From Anatilimnocola aggregata (GTDB lineage Bacteria > Planctomycetota > Planctomycetia > Pirellulales > Pirellulaceae), in NCBI RefSeq assembly GCF_007747655.1, contig NZ_CP036274.1, forward strand, positions 5,828,001 to 5,892,000: DNA of 64,000 nt, in the 5' to 3' direction. Made by a program: the position numbers and the translations under genes. Below, piece after piece: positions 22,762 to 30,485 of the stretch; the stretch's first letter is position 1; every line of letters starts with the position of its first letter. Below the pieces are notes generated by a model that worked only from the letters and a program-made list of their open reading frames with translations, had not been told where the DNA came from and searched no databases.

Positions 22762-23459
22762 AGCCCTTCATCCCAGCCGAGGAGTTGAAGAAGAACTACG
22801 GCGTGTTCGGCCACTTCTATTCGGTCGAACTTGCCTCAAAGGAAATCGTCGAGTGCCGAAGCGTCTTGGAACTCGTTTCTAAGCCTCGAATCCCGAAGGA
22901 CCATTCGGAGTTGTCGCTACTCAGCCCCGACGCCGTGTTCGTAATGATGAACCCTGGCTCGTCGAGGCCATTGGAAGTGGTCAACAACCGCATTTGTGCC
23001 AAGGACATTCACAAGCTGACGATCTCACTGGTTCCAACCAAACCTGACACAACGCAGTACCAAGTGATGCGGTTGATGCACTTTCGTGAGTGGCGGCACG
23101 TTCGGGTTCTGAATCTTTCCGACGTGCGCAGTTCCAAAAGTCCCGAATTCATTAAGCTCTTCCAGCGGTTGGAGAAGGATGAAGCACTCGACTCGCATTC
23201 CATTTTCTCCGACGCCCGGACGGTTGAACTGGCGATCAAACTTCCCAAGAAGAGAACGACGCCGTTAGTCCTCGCCTGGGGAATGAGCGAGAAGCTGAAC
23301 CCGTTGATCGAACGATGTTTGGGGAGGCTGCCTCCCAAGAGCCGGATCAAGGGCCTATTGGAGCAGGGAACTGCTAATAAGTACCGTCATCCACTGCCTT
23401 CTCTCCAGAAGGATCAGCGTGTTTGGCTTGAAAATATGGTGCGGCATTTTGAGGAGTAG
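22758..23459 (+). CDS. DUF1643-like protein
   Basis: A 233-residue soluble protein. Residues about 60-200 resemble the DUF1643 family: FVMMNPGSSRPLEVVNN (compare LLNPS..D), then VRVLNLSDVRSS and PLVLAWGMSEKL. The function of the family is unknown. The start overlaps the stop of the DoxX-like gene (ATGA), so the three genes 22059-23459 form one transcription unit. The assignment rests on pattern recognition and is tentative. Confidence 0.55.
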   Translation: MKPFIPAEELKKNYGVFGHFYSVELASKEIVECRSVLELVSKPRIPKDHSELSLLSPDAVFVMMNPGSSRPLEVVNNRICAKDIHKLTISLVPTKPDTTQYQVMRLMHFREWRHVRVLNLSDVRSSKSPEFIKLFQRLEKDEALDSHSIFSDARTVELAIKLPKKRTTPLVLAWGMSEKLNPLIERCLGRLPPKSRIKGLLEQGTANKYRHPLPSLQKDQRVWLENMVRHFEE

Positions 23460-23572
23460 AGTGTTACGAGAAGATTTTGCTTCGCACTTGATAGCAAGTA
23501 GAATCACTCGCACGAGTTGAGACGGAATGTCTTCCAGCCAAGGTGGGCTTCTCCAGTTCACGGAGTCCGCTC

Positions 23573-23868
23573 ATGCCCACCGATGCGATCACGGTTCGAG
23601 ACTTGCGCCGATTGTGGAAACCGCACAAAGAGCGGCTGAACGGCAGCGCCGCCGAGCATCCGACGAACATCCGTTTTCATCGGGCGTGCAGTTGGATGCA
23701 GAGAGCCGAGCAGGCAGTCAAGGACGATCTTGACTTGGCGCTGCTGAGCCAGTGGATCGCTTTCAACGCACTCTACGGGCAGTGGGATCACGAGGTTCGA
23801 GAGCCGCTCGCTGATAGCGTATGTTGGAGGCACTTTCTCGAAAGGATGCTCGACCTCGACAAGGGAAG
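23573..23868 (+). pseudogene. HEPN-like gene truncated by the IS21 element
   Basis: The first 98 codons of a gene that is cut at 23868 by the left end of the IS21 element. ATG 23573 has GGAG seven bases upstream. The sequence (RFHRACSWMQRAEQA, then LALLSQWIAFNALYGQWD, then WRHFLERMLDLD) resembles a family of HEPN-like proteins of about 200-250 residues. The C-terminal half, which normally follows the LD motif, is not found on the far side of the IS. The frame runs on to 23971 inside the element. It is probably inactive. Confidence 0.65.
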
Positions 23869-23903
23869 TGTAAACGACGGTCGAATAGTGCAGCGCGCGG
23901 CGG
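23869..23903 (+). repeat. IS21 left terminal inverted repeat
   Basis: 35 bp, identical to the reverse complement of 26463-26497. It ends CAGCGCGCGGCGG. Confidence 0.93.
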
Positions 23904-23972
23904 TTGAAAAGTGTGGCGCTGAGGTGGGGAAGGGTCTCAGTCTAAATCAGGGTGTTGGGGCATTCCAGTAAG

Positions 23973-24002
23973 AATCCTTCCTCCTCCGGAGGAGGAAGGA
24001 TT
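23973..24002. terminator. 30-bp perfect palindrome downstream of istB
   Basis: AATCCTTCCTCCTCC joined directly to its reverse complement GGAGGAGGAAGGATT, with no spacer. It lies 20 bases beyond the stop of istB, inside the element, and probably ends the istAB transcript or blocks read-through. Confidence 0.6.
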
Positions 24003-24021
24003 GCGACGGTTGTAACGACGG

Positions 24022-24843
24022 CTAGGATTCTGCCGTTTCATCGGCGGGTGACAAGGATGAGGTCGCCGGTTTCGGGCGCGATCCTTTGCGGCGGCGCCGC
24101 GCGTCTTGCAAGCGATAACTTTCGCCGGTCGATTCGAGGATGTGGCAGCGGTGTGTCAGCCGATCGAGCACGGCGCCGGTCAGGCGCTCGCTGCCCAGGA
24201 CTTCGGTCCATTGCTCGAACGGCAGATTGGTGGTCACGATCAACGATTGGCGTTCGTAAGCGCTACTGATGACCTCGAAGAGCAACTCCGCGCCCAGCTT
24301 ACTGGCGGGGACGTAACCCAGCTCATCGAGGATCAGCAGATCGAACTTGGCTAGTGACGACTTCATCCGCAGCAGCGTCCGTTCTTCTCGGGCTTCCATA
24401 AGTTGCGTGATCAGTTCCGTCACGCGGCAGAAGCGGACCCGTTTGCCCCGCTGACAGGCGGCAATGCCAAGCGCGATGGCCAGGTGCGTCTTCCCCGTGC
24501 CCGGATGCCCGAGAAAGATCACCGACTCGCGGCGTTCCACGAACTCGCACCGCAGTAGTTCTGCCACCAGCACGCGATTGAGCGAGGGCTGGGCGGCGAA
24601 GTCGAAATCACCAGGCGATTTCAGGTTGGGAAAGCGCGCTGACTTGAGCCGCCGCTCGCTGGCACGCTTCTCACGGTTGAGTAACTCCAGCTCACACAGT
24701 TGCAGCAGAAAGCCCAGATGATCGACGTTCTCCGTCGCACACCGCTGGGCCGTTTTCTCGCAGCCCTCCAGGAACGACGGCAACCGTAGGGCCTTCAAGT
24801 GATGCTTGAGCAGCACCGTGCTTTTGGTTTCGAGAGATTTCAT
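24022..24843 (-). CDS. istB: IS21 transposition helper ATPase
   Basis: A 273-residue DnaC-like AAA+ ATPase that assists IstA. Walker A is GHPGTGKTH (112-120) and Walker B is LLILDELGY (about 168-176). The N-terminal LKHHLKALRLPSFLE and the segment NLPFEQWTEVLGSERLTGAVLDRL are typical of IstB. The start overlaps the stop of istA by four bases. The gene looks intact. Confidence 0.95.
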   Translation of the reverse strand: MKSLETKSTVLLKHHLKALRLPSFLEGCEKTAQRCATENVDHLGFLLQLCELELLNREKRASERRLKSARFPNLKSPGDFDFAAQPSLNRVLVAELLRCEFVERRESVIFLGHPGTGKTHLAIALGIAACQRGKRVRFCRVTELITQLMEAREERTLLRMKSSLAKFDLLILDELGYVPASKLGAELLFEVISSAYERQSLIVTTNLPFEQWTEVLGSERLTGAVLDRLTHRCHILESTGESYRLQDARRRRKGSRPKPATSSLSPADETAES

Positions 24844-26354
24844 AACACACCTCCCGTCGTCAGCGCGCAGGTCAGTTCACGGTAAGACAGGAGATTGGGA
24901 GGAGGGATCGAGTGCGACTGCAGATGCGGATGATTGTCCAGCCGAAACCACCGCGTCGGCTCTTCCAGTCCCTGCTGCACGAGCAGCCGAATCGCATCGA
25001 CGGCCAGAACGTCGATCTCCAGTGCCCGCTCAATCGCCGCAGTTAATGCAGCCAGCGAGATAGTCTCCAGCAGCCGCAAGGTTTTGATGAACTCCCGGCG
25101 GCCGTGTGCGCCGCCATCTGCTTCCAGACGCCGCCGGAGGAGATCGAAACAGTCCGGCAAGCCCCAGTTTTCCAGGGGTTTCGCGAAGTCCAAGCCCCCT
25201 GGCTTCCGCTCCAAGAGTGCCAGGTAATGCAGCGGGTTGTAATGGACCTGCTCCTTCGACCAGTCGCGTGGATGCTGGGCAACCAACTTGTCGTTAACGA
25301 CCAGCCGAACTTCCTCCAGGCCGCCAATTGCGGTCACTTTCTGATGAGCATACTGCGTCGGCACCGAGTAATCGTTGCCGTCGAAGCGAACCAAGGAAAG
25401 AGAGTTGGCCTGGGCCGGTTCGACTCGCCGCGCTTCAAAGCCCGACTTCGGCAGCGGCAACAACGCAGCCTGCTCCTCTGCCAACAACGTGGCTTTGTTC
25501 GCCGGTTGTCCGCGTAACTGGCGTTCCAGATCTTCACAGCACTGCCGCTCGAGTTCGGCATTCAGCACTTCCAGGCTGCCGGTCCGTGGTACCGGCACCA
25601 GGAAGTTCCGCCGCGCGAAACCGATGAGGTTCTCCGTATGCCCCTTCTCCATCGGCCGTCGCACCAGGCAGAAGTGATGCTCAAACAGATAATGACTCTG
25701 CAGCCGTAGGAACTCACGCGTCGGCGTGTCACCCCGTTTCCCCACGAACCGGGCCACAGCAATCCGGCTGTTGTCGTAGCTGATCCGGCGGGGCACGCCG
25801 CCGAAGAACTCAAAGGCCCGCTGATGGCCCGCTTGAAACGTCTCGGTGCATTCGCGAGGAAAGACCTGCACGAAGAACGCGTCGCTGTACGGCAACGACA
25901 TGACGCAGTACGCGACTTTCGTCGGCATGCCTTGCAGCACCACCTCCGCTTCGCCGAAGTCGAACTGGGCTTCGCCCGGTTGATGCGACAAGGGTAAGAA
26001 CACCTCCGCCGTGGTCGTTCGCCACTCCCGCACGACCTCGCCGACCACCGTGATCCCGCCGGTGTAGCCATGCTCGGCACGCAGGCGGTCGAAGATCCGT
26101 TTAGTGGTGTGGCGCTGCTTGCGGGGCGCCGTTTTGTCCTGCTCCAGGATCTCGTGGATGATCGGCAGGAACGGATCGAGTTTGGGCCGCTCCCGGGGCA
26201 GACGTTGTCGATAACCGGGCGGCTCAGGGTGCTGCAGGATCTTTTCGAGGGTCTGCCAGTGAAGGGAAAATTCCCTGCAAACCGCTCGTTTGGATTTCTT
26301 CTCGGTCAGGACAAGACGACGGATTTCGGTCCAGTTATGCATATCTCGCAGCAT
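24840..26354 (-). CDS. istA: IS21 transposase
   Basis: A 504-residue DDE transposase. A helix-turn-helix region lies at 1-45 (KSKRAVCREFSLHWQTLEKI). Catalytic residues are visible as Asp 132 (AQFDFGEA), Asp 194 (SYDNSR) and Glu 241 (KGHTENLIGFARR). A Mu-type beta-barrel region follows (SLVRFDGNDYSVPTQYAHQK). The length is usual for the family and there is no internal stop, so the element could be active. Confidence 0.95.
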   Translation of the reverse strand: MLRDMHNWTEIRRLVLTEKKSKRAVCREFSLHWQTLEKILQHPEPPGYRQRLPRERPKLDPFLPIIHEILEQDKTAPRKQRHTTKRIFDRLRAEHGYTGGITVVGEVVREWRTTTAEVFLPLSHQPGEAQFDFGEAEVVLQGMPTKVAYCVMSLPYSDAFFVQVFPRECTETFQAGHQRAFEFFGGVPRRISYDNSRIAVARFVGKRGDTPTREFLRLQSHYLFEHHFCLVRRPMEKGHTENLIGFARRNFLVPVPRTGSLEVLNAELERQCCEDLERQLRGQPANKATLLAEEQAALLPLPKSGFEARRVEPAQANSLSLVRFDGNDYSVPTQYAHQKVTAIGGLEEVRLVVNDKLVAQHPRDWSKEQVHYNPLHYLALLERKPGGLDFAKPLENWGLPDCFDLLRRRLEADGGAHGRREFIKTLRLLETISLAALTAAIERALEIDVLAVDAIRLLVQQGLEEPTRWFRLDNHPHLQSHSIPPPNLLSYRELTCALTTGGVL

Positions 26355-26462
26355 GGGCTACGCTCGCGGATCGTAAGGCTTGAGACGCTGGGAAGCCTCA
26401 AATCTGCCTTACGGATTCTCACGAGCAGGGCTAGCGCTGCACTTTTCGACCGACCATCGGCT

Positions 26463-26497
26463 CCGCCGCGCGCTGCACTATTCGACCGTCGTTTACA
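26463..26497 (-). repeat. IS21 right terminal inverted repeat
   Basis: 35 bp, the exact reverse complement of 23869-23903. Confidence 0.93.
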
Positions 26498-26555
26498 ATC
26501 GAACTATCACGAGTACTTCGCGTTAGTCACGCATGCCCACTTCACTTGGCCTCGG

Positions 26556-27428
26556 ATGCAAATCATCTACGACTTGCTGCAGTTCTGGGAGCTATTCCTC
26601 CGAAACCAGACGACACTCGCATGCGAGGAGTTCTGCACAGCGACACGCGACCTCCTCTGGGGCCGGATTATGCATGGCCGTTTCGGGGCCGTCTCGATCC
26701 CCAAGGTTGAGCCAGCGCCTCTTCCAAGATTTCCCGATAGCCCAACCGTTCGCATCCAACGGAAGAATGTCGAGGACCGACTTGACTTGATCTGTCGACG
26801 GCTTCGTGAGTACGACGAAAAGCGGACCGCATTGACAGAGTTCACGCCCAGCGACCTTGATCTCAAATCGCCGAAACATGCGGGCTTCATGCTGGCCAGC
26901 GCGAACTACAGTGACCACCTCACTTCGGTGCTTTCAGAGTTGGTCCACCTGAATGACAATGTGAGCAAATGGCTTCAGTCGGTCAGACAGTCGAAGCACC
27001 AAACCAACGTAATCGAAAAGATGAAGCCCAAAGCCATCGCCGGGTGCTTCGTTAACACAGCAAAACATGGATTGCGATCCGATTCGAAGAACGCAGTGAT
27101 CGATTTTAAAGCGCTAATCTTCGGGGAGGAAACAGTCGCCGGCCAGACTTCAGACAAGATTCTCGACGAAACAGCGATTATCAACTTCGACGGTAAAGGC
27201 TTTGATGCGGCCACTATAATTGACGACCTACTCCAACTTTGGGATTTGTTTCTTCGATACCACACCGATGTCGACAGCACAAAACTTCAGGAAGTGTTGG
27301 CAGTCCGGTTTCATCAGCGAATTGGAACCAAACGTTACTCGCTCGTACTTGGCCCTGGCTTTGCCAAGCGCCTCGAAGAACTCAACGACGAGCGAGCTTC
27401 GATGGAGAAGCTTTCATGGGGTAGCTAG
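26556..27428 (+). CDS. hypothetical protein with internal repeat, possibly 5'-truncated by the IS
   Basis: A 290-residue frame to the right of the IS21 end. ATG 26556 lacks a ribosome binding site and the frame is open back into the IS, so the original start may have been lost. It contains an internal repeat: IIYDLLQFWELFLRNQT at residues 3-19 recurs as IIDDLLQLWDLFLRYHT near 226-242, each followed by a basic/aromatic stretch. No family is recognised. It does not look like the missing half of the HEPN-like gene on the other side of the IS, which suggests rearrangement. Confidence 0.5.
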   Translation: MQIIYDLLQFWELFLRNQTTLACEEFCTATRDLLWGRIMHGRFGAVSIPKVEPAPLPRFPDSPTVRIQRKNVEDRLDLICRRLREYDEKRTALTEFTPSDLDLKSPKHAGFMLASANYSDHLTSVLSELVHLNDNVSKWLQSVRQSKHQTNVIEKMKPKAIAGCFVNTAKHGLRSDSKNAVIDFKALIFGEETVAGQTSDKILDETAIINFDGKGFDAATIIDDLLQLWDLFLRYHTDVDSTKLQEVLAVRFHQRIGTKRYSLVLGPGFAKRLEELNDERASMEKLSWGS

Positions 27429-27659
27429 CTCCAGCGATTCCAGATAATCACCTACTGCGGAATGCTGCATCACGCGCCGGGACGCTGCCGGCACCTCGGC
27501 TCGCTTCGACCGCCACGCCGCCATCCCAAGCCATTCCTCGATCAACTCGACCGGAACGCGCACCTCGATCACTCCCCGCTGCCCGCCACTTCGAAGTGAG
27601 CCCTCGCGCTCTCGGTTAGTATCTGCGTCCCGACCAGTACCCCGGACCGAACCAAGCAA
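27414..27659 (-). CDS. doubtful ORF overlapping a dispersed repeat
   Basis: An 81-residue frame that starts inside a dispersed repeat (27606-27653) and overlaps the previous gene's end. The central part (VIEVRVPVELIEEWLGMAAW) looks coding, and codon choice is good over about 55 codons. The N-terminal part is repeat sequence, so this is probably the 3' fragment of an older gene. No function assigned. Confidence 0.25.
   Translation of the reverse strand: MLGSVRGTGRDADTNREREGSLRSGGQRGVIEVRVPVELIEEWLGMAAWRSKRAEVPAASRRVMQHSAVGDYLESLELATP
27606..27653 (+). repeat. dispersed 48-bp repeat, copy 1
   Basis: Begins GCGCTCTCGGTTAGTATCTG and continues CGTCCCGACCAGTACCCCGG. It is almost identical to 31525-31572 and recognisably related to 28242-28289. 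All three lie outside genes or at gene ends. Confidence 0.8.
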
Positions 27660-27666
27660 CCTGTTC

Positions 27667-28062
27667 TCAACTCAAGCCGCGGCCGCTTAGATAGCTGAGC
27701 AAATGCCGAATGTCGACCGGTTTGGCCAGGTGAAGGTCGATTCCGGCGGCGGCCGATGCATCAACTGCTTCCGGCTGGCTGTGCCCAGTGATGGCGATGA
27801 TCACAATCTCTTCAGCATCTGGCATAGCTCGCACGGCCTCAGCGACCTGATAGCCATTCATGATGGGGAGGCCCAGATCGAGCAAGATTACATCCGGGCG
27901 ACGAACGTTGGCAATCTGCAAGGCCTGGAGCCCCGTGTAAGCCACGTCTACGGAGTGTGCGCACTGGATTCGAAGGAGCATTGCCAAACTGTCAGCAGCG
28001 TCCTTGTTGTCCTCGACGACTAATATCCGCAGAGGCGTGTGAGATTCAAAAGTGTCAGACAC
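27667..28062 (-). CDS. stand-alone response-regulator receiver domain
   Basis: A 131-residue CheY-like receiver without an output domain. It has the acidic pocket VVEDNKD (residues 15-21), the phosphoacceptor Asp in ILLDLGLP (about 59), Thr/Ser in IIAITGHS and the conserved Lys in LAKPVD (about 113). Single-domain receivers of this kind often pair with hybrid histidine kinases encoded elsewhere; none is next to it. Dispersed repeats flank it on both sides. Confidence 0.9.
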   Translation of the reverse strand: MSDTFESHTPLRILVVEDNKDAADSLAMLLRIQCAHSVDVAYTGLQALQIANVRRPDVILLDLGLPIMNGYQVAEAVRAMPDAEEIVIIAITGHSQPEAVDASAAAGIDLHLAKPVDIRHLLSYLSGRGLS

Positions 28063-28424
28063 GGATTGTCCTTGGCGAAGGAGAGGAGAGCACCAGAGTT
28101 TTAGCCTGAATCTAGCGCGCCTTGGCTAGTATTCGCAGCCCGGCAAGCGGGACGACAGCATCCACTGCTTCGGGCTAGCTCGGCCAAACTGGATGTCGTC
28201 GGTGGGGTGCCTACCGCGTTGGGAACCTGCAGTAATGGTGACCACGCTCTCCAGTTAGTATCTGCGTCCCGTCCAGCATCCTGAACGCAATTGAGCCCAA
28301 AACTGAGTTAACCGGCTGACATATATTTGCGCTCTCGTTACTCGGAACGCGTAGTCTGACTGCACCACGCAGACTGAAGCCCTGAACGCAATTCACATCG
28401 GGTGCTGCTATCAAAAATCGGTCA
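28063..28424. other. intergenic stretch with diverged dispersed repeat
   Basis: A 362-bp gap between two minus-strand genes. It holds a diverged copy of the dispersed repeat (28242-28289). A weaker related string near 28119-28150 includes GGCTAGTATTCGCAGCCCGG. No gene or tRNA was found in it. Confidence 0.5.
28242..28289 (+). repeat. dispersed repeat, diverged copy 2
   Basis: The core GTTAGTATCTGCGTCCCG is exact; flanking bases differ at several places from copies 1 and 3. Confidence 0.7.
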
Positions 28425-29624
28425 TCACAAGCACTTGAGCCGATGCTTCGCAAATGCAGCGGCATATTTGTGCCTCATTTCCTGCATGCAAACGATGTCC
28501 ATGTGCTGGACTTTGGAAGACGACAAAGTATCGACGTCCTGCTCAAAAGTGCTGGCCTCTTTTGTTCCCAGGTCACGGATTAGCATTCGAGTCGCAGCGA
28601 TCAAATAATGAGGTTCCTTGTCGAATGCGATCTCATAGTGAAGCACGGCTTGTCTCAACTGATCGATTTGACCACTTTTGCTTTGCCTCAGTGACTTCGC
28701 CAACCATGCTTTCATTCGGTACAAGTGGGCTAGGGTCGCTGGGCTTGCGTCATTACACCTGTCTTCAACGTCCTTGATCAACCTTGCGGCGAGTTTTAGT
28801 TCACCAGCCTGAATACACATTTGGGCGCGATGCATCATCTGTTCAAGAGTAGCGTCACCAGTCGGTCCGAAGGCTATGGGATCGGTCTCGCGAATCTGCT
28901 CGTAGCAAAATGCTGCACCTGCGAAATTCCTGTCGGCAAGGGCAAACGCGTTCGGACTAATGCGATCACCAGGTCGTGACCAAAATTCCATGCCCGGAGA
29001 GTTAAAAAAAAGCGCCGACTGAATCTCCGAAATACTTGCGGTGTCATAGCAATCCAACTTGCTGATGCACTGATATGCAAGTTCTCGGCAGAAACGCGGC
29101 ATCGCTCGCGGCCCGCTGAAGCTCCAGTAGCAACCTGGCAAGTTGGCCGCAAGGATGCCAACATCTCGGACTTGTGGCTTCGTGAGTTGTGGCAGAAGCA
29201 GTTTAACGGCCTGAAGATCATTGTGCATCTGCTGCAAGTTGTCAAAGGTACGTCGAATCACGAATTCGGTTGCGAGCCAATAGCTCTGTACGAGCTTGAC
29301 ATGGCTGGATATTCGTTCGACTAATTCATCGCAACGCCGCTCATACGCATGCTTCGCAGCATTCGAGGTAATCTCATTTAGCGGCTTCCAGACGCTCATG
29401 CACGAGCAGTCAATCTCGGAGACGTCGATACCAAGTGCATGAGCCAATGCAATCCTCGTCACGGCGGATTGCGCGCTATTCCCCTTAAAGAATCGCAATA
29501 TCGTTCGCTCATTCACGCCGGACAGCGCCTCTAAGTCACGAAGCCGCAAAGCTGTTGCAGCAAGGATCTCCTTGGCGCGATTGCCTGCTTCAACTTTGGG
29601 GTCTCGGAACGTTTCATCGCTCAT
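28425..29624 (-). CDS. helix-turn-helix (XRE-type) protein with helical repeat region
   Basis: A 399-residue protein. Residues about 12-65 form a helix-turn-helix like that of XRE repressors (LRDLEALSGVNERTILRFFK). The remaining 330 residues are all-helical with TPR-like spacing (GAAFCYEQIRE, ELKLAARLIKDVEDR, QAVLHYEIAFDKEPHYL). This fits a regulator with a TPR-like sensing domain. ATG 29624 has a strong GGAGGA site; the upstream frame extension lacks one. It is divergently transcribed from the VOC-like and ComB-like genes and is a likely regulator of them. Confidence 0.6.
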   Translation of the reverse strand: MSDETFRDPKVEAGNRAKEILAATALRLRDLEALSGVNERTILRFFKGNSAQSAVTRIALAHALGIDVSEIDCSCMSVWKPLNEITSNAAKHAYERRCDELVERISSHVKLVQSYWLATEFVIRRTFDNLQQMHNDLQAVKLLLPQLTKPQVRDVGILAANLPGCYWSFSGPRAMPRFCRELAYQCISKLDCYDTASISEIQSALFFNSPGMEFWSRPGDRISPNAFALADRNFAGAAFCYEQIRETDPIAFGPTGDATLEQMMHRAQMCIQAGELKLAARLIKDVEDRCNDASPATLAHLYRMKAWLAKSLRQSKSGQIDQLRQAVLHYEIAFDKEPHYLIAATRMLIRDLGTKEASTFEQDVDTLSSSKVQHMDIVCMQEMRHKYAAAFAKHRLKCL

Positions 29625-29774
29625 TTTCCGTCCTCCGCCAATCAGGATGTCGCCGAATGTCGGCAATTGTCGGTGAAGCGCGCTGAATTATCGACGACTT
29701 GCATGAAAAGGCAAGAATGCGTGTCGGTGCGTCCAATTGCACGCCATTTGAAGCCGAACAATTCGAGGTTTGCA
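29625..29774. promoter_or_regulatory. shared divergent regulatory region
   Basis: A 150-bp region between the XRE-type gene and the VOC-like gene. It contains TGTCGCCGAATGTCGGCAAT followed by TGTCGG, three TGTCG repeats spaced about 10 bases apart, next to the regulator's ribosome binding site. These are candidate operator half-sites. No clear -35/-10 pair can be named. Confidence 0.35.
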
Positions 29775-30455
29775 ATGCGGAGTTCTCAAAACCAACGTTA
29801 TCCCGACGCAAATGAGCCGACTGACCGGGGCCTCAATTGGGATAGCTTGGCTGATTTAGCTCTTCCGCACTCAATCCGGAAGATTGTTAGCCGCAATTTG
29901 TCGGATCCGCCGGCGTTCATTCGGCCAGCAATGTCGTTTCGCAGCGCAAGAATTGATCATATCGCTATTGCATTCGCGTCATATGGCGAGCTGCTCGACG
30001 CTGATTTTTCACTTCTTAGAAGCGGCGCGAAGGTAATCGACCCGGTTCATGCATGGCCGACGACTGCAGCAGAATGTAAAGAAGTGCAAACTTCATGGCT
30101 AGATGCTAAATGGATGTCAACGCTGGCTGTGGGCACTCTGCCGATCACGTTACTTGCACCGATGATCCATGGTGACTTGATAAGCCAATATGTTTCGAGC
30201 TGCGGGCGAGCGGACATTCACCATGTCGCGTTTGCCGTGGAAGACATTGACTCAATCTTAGGCGAGGTCGGCCGTGTACTTCCTGAACTCCGACAGATAT
30301 CTGTGGTTGCCATAGATGAAGCGCTGTCACAGGTATTTCTGCGATCGGCTGGCGATCCACGCATCTGTGAGTTGATCGAGCGGCGATCAGGATTCGGTGG
30401 ATTCTTCACCTGTAAGAATATCGCAGCCCTTACGCAAGGGCTACGTCAGGAATAG
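29775..30455 (+). CDS. VOC (glyoxalase-like) superfamily protein
   Basis: A 226-residue protein with two betaalphabetabetabeta-type modules. The first starts ARIDHIAIAFASYGELLDAD and the second DIHHVAFAVEDIDSILGEVG; late residues include CELIERR. His in DHIAIA, His in HHVAFAV and Glu in CELIE are in the positions of VOC metal ligands. It resembles methylmalonyl-CoA epimerase or dioxygenase-type VOC proteins, but the reaction is unknown. ATG 29775 with GAGG seven bases ahead is preferred. The ComB-like gene follows 30 bases downstream. Confidence 0.6.
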   Translation: MRSSQNQRYPDANEPTDRGLNWDSLADLALPHSIRKIVSRNLSDPPAFIRPAMSFRSARIDHIAIAFASYGELLDADFSLLRSGAKVIDPVHAWPTTAAECKEVQTSWLDAKWMSTLAVGTLPITLLAPMIHGDLISQYVSSCGRADIHHVAFAVEDIDSILGEVGRVLPELRQISVVAIDEALSQVFLRSAGDPRICELIERRSGFGGFFTCKNIAALTQGLRQE

Positions 30456-30485
30456 TTCCACTGCACTATAGGTCAGGACTTAAAT

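Larger units (their letters stand above)
23869..26497 (-). mobile_element. complete IS21-family insertion sequence
   Basis: A 2,629-bp element bounded by 35-bp perfect inverted repeats that start TGTAAACGACGGTCGAATAG and end TGTAAACGACGG on the other strand. Inside each end lies a second, imperfect copy of the GGTCGAAAAGTGCAGCGC-type site, as usual for IS21. It carries istA and istB overlapping by four bases on the minus strand. No 4-8-bp target duplication is visible (GGGAAG on the left, ATCGAA on the right), so it may have moved by recombination or the flanks have rearranged since. Confidence 0.93.

Noticed and set aside
23879-23971. in-frame extension of the HEPN-like gene into the IS
   Set aside because: It is IS sequence (terminal repeats), so these residues are not part of the original protein.
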